The position numbers were made by a program, and so were the translations under genes. DNA of 64,000 bases from Ephydatia muelleri. Its lineage: Eukaryota; Porifera; Demospongiae; Spongillida; Spongillidae. Every line of letters starts with the position of its first letter. Positions within the stretch are counted from its first letter, which is position 1. Shown here piece by piece: positions 1 to 12,967 of the stretch. The stretch covers positions 10,299,336 through 10,363,335 of the forward strand of contig JABACO010000005.1 in the NCBI GenBank assembly GCA_013339895.1, in the 5' to 3' direction. Under the pieces are notes generated by a model. That model was not told where the DNA came from and did no database searches. It saw only the letters and a list, made by a program, of their open reading frames with translations.

Positions 1-126
1 TGAAGCATTGGATATCAACACGTGGCCAAATGCCCCATCTGTAAAATAAATAATAACACAAGTTAATTTGTTTGTGAATACACCCATGAAACAAGTACAA
101 TCATCTTCCTCCACCTCCTCCCCCCT

Positions 127-149
127 CCCCCCCCCCCCCCCCCCCCCCC
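127..149. repeat. poly-C tract
   Basis: Homopolymer of about 23 C. It is followed at about 203-227 by a short ACACA-type tandem repeat. No gene is seen around it. Confidence 0.9.
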
Positions 150-224
150 GTACTCTACACTTGACAACATATCTTTGTGCAGCATGCAGCCTTTGTAATC
201 ACACAACACAACACAACACAACAC

Positions 225-480
225 AATAGGTGTTGTGAAAGTTTTGTGATTGGATGTGATTATTTTCATGAATGGTACCATTGAGCTAGTGTTGGGCTTA
301 CTGTAGATCAGGGCACTCATACTCATATGGAAAGCTACAAATGCCCGCCCTGCATGTGCTGAAAAGGGAAGAAATCATCTTTTCTGAAGGGTGTCCCCCA
401 AAGAAGGAAAATTCAATGCGCACACCACAAGTAGTTAGATTAGTGGGTGTTGGTCATTAATAGTCAGTTCAAATAGAAAT
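225..480 (+). repeat. left arm of a large imperfect inverted repeat
   Basis: This stretch recurs in inverted orientation at about 2330-2700. Shared blocks include a GGGTGTTGGTCATTAATA-type segment, a segment ending ATGGAAAGCT and a GTTGGGC segment, in the same order on the opposite strand. The arms are diverged and the right arm also carries a long (AC)n array. It could be the arms of an old non-autonomous DNA element or two inverted copies of one dispersed repeat. Confidence 0.65.
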
Positions 481-503
481 AAACAAACATTCATGATTAA
501 TTA

Positions 504-729
504 GGATGGCTTCCGCAAAAAGGGACCTAACGCATGTTTTTTCAAGATTTCAAATTTTTAGATATTCTGGAGTCTGAAATGTCCTCTACACATTGCTTCT
601 TACGAACCGAGAATCGGTCATGGAGTTGTAAGGCTCTGAATTTTTAATTCGCCATACATTTCACATTTCTATTGCGCGTACTGGAAATGTATCATATATG
701 CTTTAGGTCCCTTTACGCGGAAACGATCC
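504..729. mobile_element. MITE-like element with TIRs
   Basis: A 226-bp block bounded by inverted termini: the left end reads TTCCGCAAAAAGGGACCTAA and the right end is its imperfect reverse complement (TTAGGTCCCTTTACGCGGAA). No coding potential. The central part, around GTCATGGAGTTGTAAGGC, recurs at about 62835-62995, so this is a dispersed family. Confidence 0.6.
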
Positions 730-788
730 CAAATGTAGATATGCCAAACTATTCATAATCAAATGCCCGAAAATCTAATGTTTGACTA

Positions 789-1581
789 TTAATAACTCTG
801 ATTTGATGATATGGACAACAATCTGGGCTTGTCCTCTAAAGAACTATTAAAGAGAGAGTTGAACTGCATCTCTTCAACTATCAGACAGCGTTTTTTGTGA
901 GGGAGAATAGCCTTGCAAGGCATTAATTGACAAGAAATGAGGAGGTGGTTGTAGAGTGTGATGGAAATTTCCATACAGGGTGTGGAAATCACACTACTAG
1001 ATCCACGTAAAGATGCTATATAGGCTGCTAATGAATGAGGAGACAATGAAAGCAGACCTAATCCCCCTCTCCTCACATTCAACTAACCTGTCTCCAAGCC
1101 ACATGAGGGACATTAACACCAGTACACTCAGCAAGGAATGGCAAACATCTGTGTCAAACTCTTCTGTAGATCCCAAAATGAATTCAGGCTCAAGGTCCCT
1201 CATTAGGGATCTATGTCAATATCAAGAAATGTGAATTATTTAATGTTGGTAAGCTCTCGTCATTCTCTCTATCTATACATACATCAAATCAACCTAACAC
1301 AGAAATTCTTGGAGCATCCATTGGTGATTCCGAGTAAAAAAATTCTTCTTCAGTAAATGTCAAGCTATTGTCAAACTTGAATGATCTTGGTAGTTCAAAT
1401 CTCAAATTTGCGCTTGTTTTGTTGCGTCTCTGTTCGAGTTTCTGCAAACTTGCCCACATTGCCAGGGCAACCCCTCCACACCTGGTTAAGGCTCTCAACA
1501 CTGAAAAAGAATCACCTGCTACTGATCCAACATCCAAACCAAATATTGTGCAATAATCCAGCACAAGCCTTGTCAGCATGA
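789..1581 (-). pseudogene. possible decayed LINE-type reverse transcriptase fragment
   Basis: On the minus strand several frames carry short pieces that resemble the C-terminal part of non-LTR polymerase proteins. One is an RRGGLGLLSLSPHSLAAYI-like block; others are a serine/leucine-rich helix block and a block with RALTRCGGVALAMWASLQKL. The pieces are broken by stops and frame changes and no catalytic RT motif is visible. The assignment rests on the GGLG-type motif alone, so it could be another protein family or chance. Confidence 0.3.
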
Positions 1582-2329
1582 ATGGTAGTCACCATCCATT
1601 GAAGAACTAGATATTTATTTATAATATTCAATAAAATTAATACGGTCCAATGCAGGAGCCCTTTTGTCTCGACTAGGAGGTTGACATTAGATGAATAATC
1701 TGTAGTCAATTTTAGGTATCATTTTGTACAATAATAATAATAATGATGAACTATTTTAACATAATAATGTGTATATAAATAATTATATAATTTTAATACT
1801 ACCAGCAGGATGTTCTTGCCACGTACTCACAAGAGGGAACATCAGACAATGGGAATGAACCAATTGTATTCCTAGTAACAATTTAAAATAGGTGACTAAC
1901 TATCACTTACAATCAATGCAGTGTGTTCTTAGGCAATCATGGAAATTTGTTAGAAATAAATCTAGCTTGCTAATTAACTATTGCATTGTGAAATAAAATA
2001 AAATGAATAATAAATAACTTGGGAAGAAATAATGACGTTAAAAAATAATTAATATAACCATCTAATTACTGAAATTCAGAAATGAATAGATAATGGAAAT
2101 CAATTAATAATCAATTAGACACAACACAAAAACCATACAGTATATCTATATGGTTTGAATATCTAGTTGTGAGGTTTCATTAAATTTCAGTCAATTAGCT
2201 CATTAACAAATTGAAACCAATTACATTTTAGTTACTTGTCTAAAATGTAACTTTAAAGACATCAACTATTCAAAAGTTATGGTTGGTCAAACATTTCATT
2301 TTTGGGCACTTGATGAGTAGTTTAATTAA

Positions 2330-2700
<371 letters not shown>

Positions 2701-3559
2701 ATAAGAGAGATTTCCTGTTACTTGGTTGGGTAATACGCCTGCTTGTCGACATAGTCACTGCCACAGTAGATTTGGGAGCATGCATACTATCTACCTCAGC
2801 ATCTACTTCATCATTTAGTGGCTAGGCAATAAGTCAGAAAATTCCATAATTACTCAGGTTAGAAAAACTTTCAGCGGAAATGTTTTGCTAGCAGTGGTAT
2901 GTACATTAAGACATGTGCATTAGTAGGACTGCTGCCTTGATGCTACAATATTAATACTGCCATGAATAAGTCAGATTAGAAAAAATTTTGCTACAGTGGC
3001 ATGTTTACGTGATATGAAGCAATTGTAGCCACATATTGCTTCGAGGTATATGCTACCTGTTACAGGGTGTAAGTTTGTTTCATTTTAGTACCTACTGGCT
3101 GTGTTAAAATCTCACATACTAATTTTTGAGCATCTCGATGATGATGATTTCTATGAACATCATACTTCTGTGTAGAGTCTACTGGCTTGCAATAAGTATG
3201 TATCTTGCTTGATTACAGTGTACAAAAATGTTATAATTAGATCAGGCATTTTTGATATTCAAAGCATTTCTAGTGGAAAAAGCTTCTTTACCAACACAGC
3301 ATAGGTTTTGAAATATGCTCAGGGTGGTGGGCTTGTCACGAAGACTAGAAAGTTACTCTCCGATTTATTGTAACTATTGACAAATCCTATACTTCATACT
3401 TATACATGTGTACAACACTATATGTTTATCTATGTGCCAACAATTCCCACCATCTCCTATTACCATTTAAAGAAATGTGGATGAACAATTGATCCAAGTC
3501 AGCATATTGCATATACTATGTGGTAGATTGTGTGCTTGCAGTTTGCATGCGCACTTTTG

Positions 3560-5347
3560 TGTGTGGTGACTTACATCAGCAAAGAAAAAAATTCTAACAC
3601 TGTATCTATGGGTCTAGCCTTATTGGAGACCAGGAGGGCATGTTGCGATATACCAGCAGTACCAACAGAAGCAAGAGAGGAGTTTCTATTTTTGGTCAAG
3701 AGCTCAACCCTGAGGGAGCTGGTAGCTGTATTGGAGTCAGTGGCTAACAAATTTTGCAACACGAGAGTGCGTTGGTTCATGTACAACCAAACAGTGGTTT
3801 GATTTAATGTGGAAAGTTGCAAGCCCCATTTGGTAGAGAAGGTGTTTAAGACATGCTTGACACATAATCTCAGGTTGGAGCCAGAGTGGGTTCCAAGGGG
3901 TTACTTTAGTCGTATAATTGACTATATATTGACCAGGCAGTACTATAAGTTGGATACAACATGGGTGGATAGGTTTGCAACATCCTGTATAACACACAAG
4001 TGCAGAGGTTGAATTGCATGCCCTGGTTCAGAGGCAGTGGAAGCATTTACAGTAGTCAGGTCTAAAGAAAATAACTGGTGGTGTCCACCATCCATGTTAG
4101 TGCCATGAGTATGCAGACATGCTGAGCACTGCAATGCACAGGGAACACTGGTAGCATCCTTCTGGGAGTCAGCTCCCTTTTGGCCTCTGCTGTACCATCA
4201 TGCTAGAGGGTGGGCGTCATTTGTGATAGATTGGCTATCACTACCATTATCAGAGCAGCTAATTAGATCTGGTAGATCTGGTTCAGCCCTTTTCAAGGGA
4301 ACGTTCCACAACACAGAACTGATTGGCTGCGATGTGGATTGATTCTGAGGGTAGTTGAATTGATTGCTGCATGGGTGTAGCCTGATAATGCTTGTCAGGA
4401 GGGTACCTGTAGAACGGTATGCGCTACTGTAGTACAGCCTCAGTGGCTGTGTTAGTGTAGTGTCGTTTTGCAGTCTCAGTGGCTAATGTTGTATCCTAGC
4501 TTTGGCAGGCTATGTGTGATGTAACCATATCTCGGCGGTCATGTTGCATGTGATGGTGTGTAGCATATGTCAAGCCTCAGCAGGCTGTGGCATGTCCAAA
4601 TGTAGTTTACATGATGTTCTCTTTCCATGCAGGTGGTGTATTCACATTGGAAGCTTGGTCTCTGCTGAGTAATCTGGAAGACATTGAGCTCCAAAGGCTA
4701 GCCCAAGCACTACCAGCAACAGTATAGCACCACAAATAAGTACTTATAGGCGCCTACCAGTGATGAAAGACTTGGGCCACAAGACATGGAGTACCAAGCT
4801 TCCCAGTGCAGGGAGCTTCGTTTGGTGCTATACATCTAGCACGTCTGTGTGTCCACTAAGGCTGTAGAGGAGGTAGTGCATGCTTCTCGTGATTGCATGG
4901 GCTGGCAGAGCTCCAGCCATAGGGTGGGTCCCCTTTGTTAGGTTCTATCATGAAAGGTTTGAGGCACATTCTAGCTAACCTAAAAGCCGTTAGGAACCAG
5001 TTACAGCTGATACTGGGGGATTGACTTGCTCAGTTAGCATAATGGACAAATATTTCCGTATGGAAAAGTTGAATCACACTTCCAAAACATGTGTATTTTG
5101 GGGAATATCAGTGACCAAAGAAGGAGAGGGTCTTAGGAGAACTGGGGGCCTCAGTTACACTAGGCTAAGGGAATTGCTATTGAAAAAGATGACGCAGCTG
5201 GGTTACAATCCTAAGGCATATGGTGTGCACAGCCTTTGTGCTGATGTTGCCACGGCAGCTGCAAACGCAGGTGTACCTAACAGATTATTCAAGCAGCAAG
5301 GTCACTGGAAATCTGAATCAGCCAAAGTTGGCTACATAAAAGATTAA
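3560..5347 (+). pseudogene. decayed DIRS-type retroelement: RNase H and tyrosine recombinase
   Basis: Fragments in several frames follow the order seen in DIRS-like elements. First is an RNase H-like part (SSTLRELVAVLE, then VRWFMYNQTVV at about 3693-3800, then RLEPEWVPRGYFSRIIDY at about 3873-3930). Next is a WWCP-type linker and FWPLLYHHARGW (about 4080-4210). Last is a C-terminal tyrosine recombinase domain (about 5021-5347: GGLSYTRLRELLLKK, GVHSLCADVATAAANAGVP, ESAKVGYIKD). The recombinase HxxR motif reads HSLC, so the catalytic Arg is lost. The DNQ motif of the RNase H reads YNQ, so an acidic catalytic residue is lost too. The terminal Tyr is kept. Stops and frameshifts separate the pieces. 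The reverse transcriptase part is not seen, so this is a dead 5'-truncated copy. Confidence 0.75.
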
Positions 5348-5402
5348 ATAGACATCTAGAAGTGTCTAAACAGTGTGAAAAATAGCAGCAAACCCTGTTC
5401 TT

Positions 5403-5535
5403 TATGTGTGTGTGTGTGTATGTGTGTTGTGTGTGTGTATGTATGCATGTGTGTGCATGTGTGTGTGTATGTATGTGTGTGTATGTGTGTTGTGTGTGTG
5501 TGTGTGTGTGTTGTGTGTGTGTGTGCGTGTGTGTG
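5403..5535. repeat. (TG)n-rich interrupted microsatellite
   Basis: Tracts of TG broken by TATG and TTG. It lies just downstream of the recombinase fragment. Confidence 0.9.
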
Positions 5536-7589
5536 AATCAGTTTGGTCTTGTGACAGGGGGCAGGGTGTGTGATTAGCTATACAGTGGCAAAGGGAGGGA
5601 GGGAGCATGCACACACCTGCCTCATGAACTGCCTCAGGTTAGACTCAGGTCATCAAAGCCTAGACCACTCCATTTTACCCAGGATCCCCTCAAACACAAG
5701 CTTTATGCTTGAACCTTTCTTTAGATAAGCAATGAAAATTATCCCTGATATGCCATGATAACATGCACTGTTTTTCAGATTAGCAATGACAACCCTTGAA
5801 TGCCATGACAACACTGTTCCTCAGTGTTACCATGATATTCAAGTGTATCTGCCCCCTATAATATCACGACTGTAACGCACGAGATCATTTATTCACGAGA
5901 GTTTCAGAAGGTGGGAAACTGGTTGTGTATCCTCATGCGTGTAAATTCCAGCTGCTGTAATTTTAATGTTTCATTCACTATAGGAATTATGGAGTGTAAA
6001 ACGTCCCAAACGACGAATACAACATATGAGGTAATTCATGTGTGTCACTACTGTCAAAAAGGGTATGATTAGAGCAATGCCTTGGAGTATCTGAAAAATG
6101 GCATCCATTAGCTCATCATCTGTGGTCTGGGCCATTCTTTGACCAATCAGGATGCACAGTACCTACAACAAAGGGCCTATTATTGTGCACAGACGAATTC
6201 TGTACCAATCTGTGTTTAAAACGAAAACAGTAACACGGTTTACATATATGAGGAAGTAATTTTTTAAATGGTCATGAGCAATCATTACGGAACATAGCCT
6301 TGCTTCTGATCGAAGTTCTTGCGAACGGTTTTCTGAGGTGTTCTTTTTATAGTTTACTAATCCTCAAAATTGTGTGCTGTATATTTAATGTTGGTTAAAT
6401 TATATTTAGATTGTAATGGTATGCTCATTTAAAAAATACATGTATTGTTAACATTTAGTAATTAAACTAATTATCTAGATGACATATCAGTTAAATAGAC
6501 AATAAAGCCATATATCTGTTTAAAAGTTGTTTATGGACACCTGTATACTCACAATGCCTGTACTGGGTTGCAGTGTGAGAACTGTGATGAGAACCACACG
6601 AATGTAGTCTACTTCACATGTAGTGGAGTGTGATGTGTGTGATTGCTTGAGTGGGCTCGTTAAACAATTCCCTGGGTTGCAGTTGGAATTTTGCGATTTT
6701 GCGATTTGTGGATAACGTGAAGAACTTCAAATTCATGAGGTAAGATGAACCACTTCATTGAAGTTAATTTCTGCTATTGATTAATGTGGAAAGTACGTGA
6801 TGTTCCAGGTGTCAGTTGCTGTTATTGTGTCAGTGTGTTTTACATGCATGGTCATGTGGCTTCTGTCACAATTGCATTGATAAAGTCTTGAGTATTAAGC
6901 TCAAGAATTAAAATAAGAAAATTAATAACTATTATTTTGTATGTAAATGCTGGTTAAAAGTTTACTAATTGTAATAAAACCAGACAGTTTATTTACCAAT
7001 CAATTAATAAAATTGAATAGAATAAAATCGTTGGCTACACATAAATAAATTCTCTAACCACAATTGCTCCATGACTAATTTATGGTTTTATTCAATAGCT
7101 TGAAATAAATGTATTAACATTAAACGACCATTCATTCTAAAAGTAAAACTTGATATCACGCATACTGCTTAAGTTCAAGGTCATCTTTGAGCTGTACTGT
7201 TGGCTGAACCTTGCTTTGTCAAGAAGAGCAAATGCCCTGTGCAATTAAAACCAATCAATTGTAGACTTTTCGGAATAATTGTGTTGTTAATGGCCACCAG
7301 TGTATAATATAAATAATAGTCATTATCATTATTCTTTTGCAACTCATTACTGAGCTACCATAATAACACAGCACATGTAAAGTAAAAAGTGGTCACATTT
7401 TACTGTGCTGTTAACGGCCAACAAATTAAACAGCTTATATTTTGTCCATTCTATGCACTTACACACATACACCACATACTGCACCCACTCCAAACACACC
7501 TTGCATATTGTGAATTCTAACACCATGCATCATACACATCTAACCACAATGCAAACACACCATCCCACTGTCACACTGTATTTATGCAG
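5536..7589. other. AT-rich region upstream of the KDM7-like gene
   Basis: No transposon is recognised here. The missing 5' exons of the KDM7-like gene, including a PHD finger, would be expected in this interval. The only hint is a short frame at about 6608-6700 reading VVECDVCDC, which resembles a PHD-finger core but lacks the usual His ligand and soon meets a stop. Confidence 0.4.
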
Positions 7590-10500
7590 TGGTGATACGA
7601 TTGTACATAGACTTCATGGTTCAGAGGTAACAAGAGACTATTTTGAACGCACTGCTTTCTGTTCTCCTGTCTTGGTGGAACAACCGGAAGGCTTGGGCTT
7701 TGTGGTCCCACCTAACATTACAGTTTCAAACATTGAGAGATTTATTGGTAAGTTTGCAGGTCTGTTTGATATAGTCCAAATTGCTGCTTTATTAATGCAC
7801 ATGTGATTGCTGTCATTGATAGGCCCTACCAGAGAATTTGATGTACTTGATGTCGCGAGTCAGACAGAGATTCGCATGACTTTGATGGTATGGACCGAAT
7901 ATTTTCTATCGCAGGATCGGAAGAGGGTCCTAAATGCACTCAGTCTTGAATACACTGACACAGAGTGAGTTACAATTGAACCTCTATAATGTGGACAAAA
8001 TCGTGTGGTTGTGGAGAACAAAACTCTTGCCCAAATTCGTACCCAGTTCCAAAATGTTCCTTCTTCTTGTTGTTTTGTTGTTGTTGTTGTTGTTTTTGTT
8101 CTTAACTAAGCATAATTTGGGACATGACCACTTTTTAATGAATGAAAATTCCACGAATTAGTCAGTAAATATTCAAATGGTCTCGAGGCTACATTGTATA
8201 TACGTATATTTGTACGGGCAGGAGGAGGGAGGGGGTTATGAACAAAACAAGTAACTAAAAGCATTCTCTATGGGTGGCATATAGGATTTGAAGGCAATAG
8301 TGGTGTACAATGCAAGGAACAAGGACTTATCAGAAGGGAAAAGTAATAGTCCTATATTTAGCCCATTTGTAGAGCATATGTTGTTTGCGTGCTAAGTATA
8401 GAATTATTACGATAAAACCTTGTTTCCTGGCTTTTTACACCACTATTGCCTTCAAAATCTATATGTCACCAACTTTTCATACAGAATACTTTTTGTTATT
8501 TGTAAGTATAGGTACTCGCATTCTGGAGCATGGTGAAGTATTTGGATCAATGGCAATACAATATGGGCCATGACTGGTTGTCCGCATGCATAAGTTGATG
8601 TTGAATTCACCATGCATATAGTATATAGATTGGTTGCATAATTAATCACAAAAGTGATGAGATTCGATGAACAGACCTGTTACTGATTTTGAATATAGGA
8701 GTGCAAGGCCTATGAGTACTCTGCATGGTGATGACCTAATGGACACCACTCCCAAGTGCAAAAACATATATATATGTTTGAAATGGTATACATGAGCATT
8801 AATAGTTGTGTTGCTAAGAGAATCTGTGATCACAAGAGTACTTCTTTATAATAAGTATTGTGTACTATCTACACTGCACTGCATTCATGTCCTTTTTCAC
8901 TAATGGTTCTTTTTTTTTTTTCAAAAAGACCGGAAAAAGTGATTGCTGCACCAACTGCAGTGAGAGAAATGGATTGGATCAGACTCTACTAGCCAAAGGA
9001 CTTGCCAGAGGATCCGTAAGCCATTACCTGAGCGATACATATTTGCGTGTACTATTACCAATCAAGACCCTTTGAAAATTATGCTAATTTGAAGTTCTTA
9101 GCTTGTTGCTTGTGGCTTCAGTTCAGTTATATTGTTGAAAGCCTGTGTTTGTTTCTTAAAATTCCTCTGTTGCAACGTTTAGCTTGGTTTTAAACATCTC
9201 TAATTTACTGAGAGTTAAACTGAAAAAAAATTATTTCAGCATTCGTCGGTTAAAGTAATGTTTAAAAATGACAAACTGAGACGATAAATGTTTGAACCCC
9301 AAGTACCAATGGATTGCACAAGTATTCATGCCATAGAAAAGAAAAAAATCTTTGAAGGCTACTATGCTTTAAGTAGATGCCTGACTGTAATATGCAAATT
9401 GAAAATCTGTTATATCTGTTATAAACAATGATGTCTAGCCGGTAGACTTTAAGTAAACCTGATAAGCCAATGTGTTTTTCTTTTTTAATCGTACGTGGCA
9501 GCATGACATTTACAGACATACCATGCTTTTTAGCTGCTACCAGAAACCCAAGTTTGGAAAGTACTGCTTAATGAGTACCAAGGGCAGTTTTACAGACTTT
9601 CATGTGGACATTGCTGGAACTTCAGTATGGCAAAAGCTACATCAGCATGTGGAATGATGAAATTAGTATGCAGAGATGGAGAAATAGTATGTCATGATGG
9701 AGAGGTGATATGTTGCATGTTGTGTGTGATGACATGCGGGTTAGTTTGAATTGCAATGGAAATGAGAATGCAATCCATGCTTGGCCCAGTGTGGAGCGCA
9801 ATGCTAATACCATAAGGTGGTAGTCATGTATTAGGCATGAAGAGAAGCAGCCTGCATGTGTAGAGTAAAAAGAATATGTTGAATATTGTGTACACTGTGC
9901 TATTTGTGGCATGTGCATGTGCAAGACAACCATTAGCATTTCGAAAATCATGTAATTCGATGGTTTATGGCGTAGCATGCATTAGATAGAAGTATGTGCA
10001 TAAATTCTTCCTTTTCTTTATTTCTAGGGGGAAAAATTTTTCTACCTCATACCACCCACCAATGAAAATATTAATAAACTGACCAGTTGGTCTTCTCACA
10101 ACGATTTTAGTTTCCTGAGTGATCATGTCCCCGAGTGCTATGTGGTTCATCTTACTGCAGGAAATTCACTCTTTATGCCATCAGGTATTGGAAAATGGAG
10201 GGTAAAGCCCAGGTCATTTATGAATAGTAACACTGACTGTGATCACGGGTACATTCATTTTGTACCTATGTGCAGCTCTCAGAAACCTATACATATGTAT
10301 AAATGAGACACTCTTGCGGGATGGTGGTGCTTGTTTTGATGCACATGTACTTCAGTGCAATGTCAAAAAGGGTGAACGATTAAAGTGTTTATTTAGTTTA
10401 AAATGTGAAATAGATTGCATTGTAACCGGTTTAGGATTATTGCAGTAACATGCATTTTCAAAATTTGATAAAATTCAGTGGTAAATACAAGATTTTGGAA

Positions 10501-12095
10501 TCAGAATTAAGAAAATTGTCCTTGTCATTCCAACACAGATAACTTTCCTTTTGTGTGATGCTGAAATCTTTCATGTGCATGTTAAAATCACTAGATTCAA
10601 CCTCTATGTACTTTAAAGCTGCGAATACTACATCAGAATGAAAGGGTGTTCAACAACACAAAAAAGTTTATTTTTAAAAGTCAAATTGGCACATTATTAT
10701 GAACTCAAGACAAGGTTAGTTTTACAGAATACAGAGTGATCCAAAAAGCTTCTGGTTTTGGAACCATACTTATACATTCCACAACATAATTCCACTCTCA
10801 AATAGGTTGGATTCATGCAGTGTATACACCTCAAGATTCTATTATCTTTCAAGATAACTTCCTTCAGAGATACTCAATTGGACTCCAGATCAGGTAATCA
10901 AAGAGTTTGCATGCTATGTGCCCACTCTGATAAGATAAGCACAATTTCAGACGCTCATCAAACAATATCATCAACTGGGTTTGGCATCATTTTTGTATCA
11001 TTAATTGGAGGTAAAACTGCTTATAGAATTTACACCATTAATGAAACATATGAGAAGATGACAGAAAGAAACAATCATGATCATAACAATGGTATGATTT
11101 GAAAAATAAGCCGCTGCTGTACATGAGTCAAAACATTCATTCTGGTACCTTAGTGCATGGACCTTGATATTGATGCTTGATTTGACTGCCACATTGCAAT
11201 ATACTTCCTCAAGGCTGTCATGAACAATGCACTGCATGACCTGAGAAGCTTCATGCAAGGAACAGGAATTGTATTGAACGCCAAGTGCATATATACATGC
11301 TGCAATTCAGTGACATGCATGTAAACCAGCCATGTAGATGCTGAAATCAAATCCAGGTGGGGCACTGGGGTGTATGCAAAATATGTACTTGTGTCAAAGC
11401 TTTCATTCTTGTGCCTTATCAAAGATAGTCTTTACTATCTGCTTGCTGGCACAACTATGTCTCATCTTTTCCATAGGTTGCATGTTGGAAAGATTAATGA
11501 CTACCGCAGATGTTACTATTATCCGGCTGAGATTGTTACATGGTATGCAGCACAAGGACTTCTGAAAGAATTCACTGATAAAATGTGCTGTGTTAAGTGT
11601 GATGATCAAAAGGGTGGCTGTTATGATAAGGGTGGGGTTAGAGGTAGATGACAGATAATACACTTGTATCAATGTGGATGGTACTTGATGACTACAATGT
11701 TTTGGAGTGCAATGGCAGTGCACATTGGTAGCTGTGGGTGGTGCATCTAAACGACTGGAGCCTCTGGTTGTATGTGTTGATGGATGATGTAATGCAGTGA
11801 TATCATTTTTCAGAACACTGGAGCAATAGCACAGTTCCACCCAAGTACTTGTTGGAAGGTGTGAAAGAAATGATTCCATATCTTAAGGACTGGGTCACAA
11901 CGAAAGAGGTATGTAGATAGTCACAGTGTGACTGTAGAGTAGGAGGGGAGGAAAGGAGGAAGTTTATAACTGAACTTGAATCCGTTCTCATAGGATTTGA
12001 CGGTGCACTTGAATCTGGCATCAGCAAGTCAGACACCAGAATATGTAATTGACAAGTTTTGTGAATATCTTCTTCAATGGATATCCTCTGTTTAG
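7590..12095 (+). CDS. KDM7/PHF8-like JmjC histone demethylase, 9 recognised exons, 5' end not found
   Basis: KDM7-family enzymes are nuclear Fe(II)/2-oxoglutarate dioxygenases that demethylate histone lysines (H3K9, H3K27 or H4K20 depending on the member). Exons read with GT-AG junctions and matching phases: 7590-7747, 7823-7964, 8929-9015, 9534-9648, 10028-10184, 10806-10893, 11477-11643, 11814-11908, 11994-12095. The order matches the family: VTRDYF...[10 protein letters not shown], then TREFDVLDV and [15 protein letters not shown], then the JmjC core. In the core, TDFHVD supplies two Fe ligands, [11 protein letters not shown] follows, and [10 protein letters not shown] supplies the second His. 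A helical C-terminal part ends LLQWISSV. The Tyr of the usual VWYHVL motif is Gln here. An in-frame TAG lies at 8990-8992 where the family has Trp. The PHD finger and the start are not identified. KDM2 is the nearest alternative, but the pre-JmjC segment fits KDM7 better. Confidence 0.85.
8247..8503. mobile_element. foldback MITE copy 1, in a KDM7 intron
   Basis: A 257-bp near-palindrome lying in the intron 7965-8928. The left arm (ACAAGTAACTAAAAGC... GGCATATAGGATTTGAAGGC) is mirrored by the right arm, which ends ATTTGT. It has no coding potential. A better preserved copy lies at 48134-48405. Confidence 0.8.
11147..11290 (+). repeat. dispersed repeat copy 1, in a KDM7 intron
   Basis: This block recurs in inverted orientation at about 48955-49125. 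It contains ACCTTGATATTGATGCTTGA, then a CACATTGCAATATACTTCCTC-like segment, then AACAATGCACTGCATGACCT. It sits in the intron 10894-11476. No TIR or poly-A tail is obvious, so the class is unknown. Confidence 0.75.
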
Positions 12096-12549
12096 AGGAA
12101 TGTTAGACAAACTATACGTTTCATCGGAAGTTTCGTTAGAAACTTCCATATAGGATTTCTGTAACAACACTCCATCGATCGTGTCCATCCTGCTTCTCTT
12201 CTTCGCAACCGCAGAACTCGGGACAGGAGGGGCGGGTCGTCTTCTTCTCCTCCTCCTCCTTCTCCTTCTTGGCAACGCATAACTCGGGACAGGAACACTT
12301 TTAAGCGATCAAAATTTCACCACTAGCTTCAGAATCGGATGGAGGACTCGCTTTTATATAAATAATCGATGTTTTGTTTATACTCTGATACACAATCGAC
12401 TCTCAGCCTATGTCTTGTATAATTAGATTACTCATAATTACGGTATCTAAAGATGTGTATAAGTCGCCACAATACTAGAGAAGAATTCTTTGGTGATTCA
12501 ATCGTCGTTGGTGTGCTACTATTTTGTTAGTGAAGTTGTTTTTATCAAA
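12096..12549. other. interval between KDM7-like gene and Helitron coding region
   Basis: Contains a short CTTCTCCTCCTCC-type pyrimidine run (about 12239-12272) flanked by two copies of an AACTCGGGACAGGA block (12213 and 12281 region). The 5' end of the Helitron probably lies here, but no TC terminus could be fixed. Confidence 0.4.
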
Positions 12550-12827
12550 ATGCCTTCACGTCAAGAAAAGAAACGAGCGAAACGACGTGCGAAATACCTT
12601 CAAGTTCGAGACGATGTTTTAGAATCGGCACGGGCATCCTACATGGCAGACCCTGAAAAGAAACAGACAGCTGAACGCGAGGGATATCATGCAGACCCTG
12701 AAAAGAAACGGTCAGCTAAACGCGAGCGGTATCATGCAGACCCAGAAAAGAAACGGTCAGCTGAACGCAAGGGATATCATGCAGACCCAGAAAAGAAACG
12801 GTCAGCTAAACGCGAGCGGTATCATGC
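12550..12827 (+). pseudogene. Helitron N-terminal exon, part 1: lysine-rich 15-residue repeats
   Basis: Starts at ATG 12550 (MPSRQEKKRAKRR) and encodes tandem 15-residue repeats of the type YHADPEKKRSAKRER, i.e. a 45-bp DNA repeat. The same repeat resumes at 26640, so this is the 5' half of an exon split by the 13.8-kb element. Removing that element and one copy of TATCATGC rejoins YHA to DPEKK in frame. The repeats are highly basic and probably bind nucleic acid, but their function is unknown. A frame extends 20 codons further upstream, so the start is not certain. Confidence 0.7.
12820..12827. repeat. 8-bp target-site duplication, left
   Basis: TATCATGC, repeated at 26640-26647 across the large TIR element. 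Confidence 0.75.
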
Positions 12828-12967
12828 TAGTCTCGTACCCAGACCCACCATGACGTAAGTGTTTATCGCTTACAGGTGGGTCTGGGAATATCGTCGAACA
12901 TTTTTGTTCCAGCGTCCCTGATTTTTGACGACGGAAGTTTACATCTAAATTTAGATTTACGTAATAT
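12828..12967. repeat. left TIR of the 13.8-kb element
   Basis: Starts TAGTCTCGTACCCAGACC. Apart from an insertion of about 10 bp after TCTGGGAA and one substitution, it is the reverse complement of 26510-26639. The near identity suggests a recent insertion. Confidence 0.9.

Noticed and set aside
6560..6700. B-box/TRIM-like reading QCENCDENHTNVVYF
   Set aside because: Only one Cys pair fits, a stop follows, and no RING or coiled coil is nearby.
11403..12298. Minus-strand frames including an Arg-rich run near 12240
   Set aside because: They are shadows of KDM7 exons or of a pyrimidine run, with no supporting homology.
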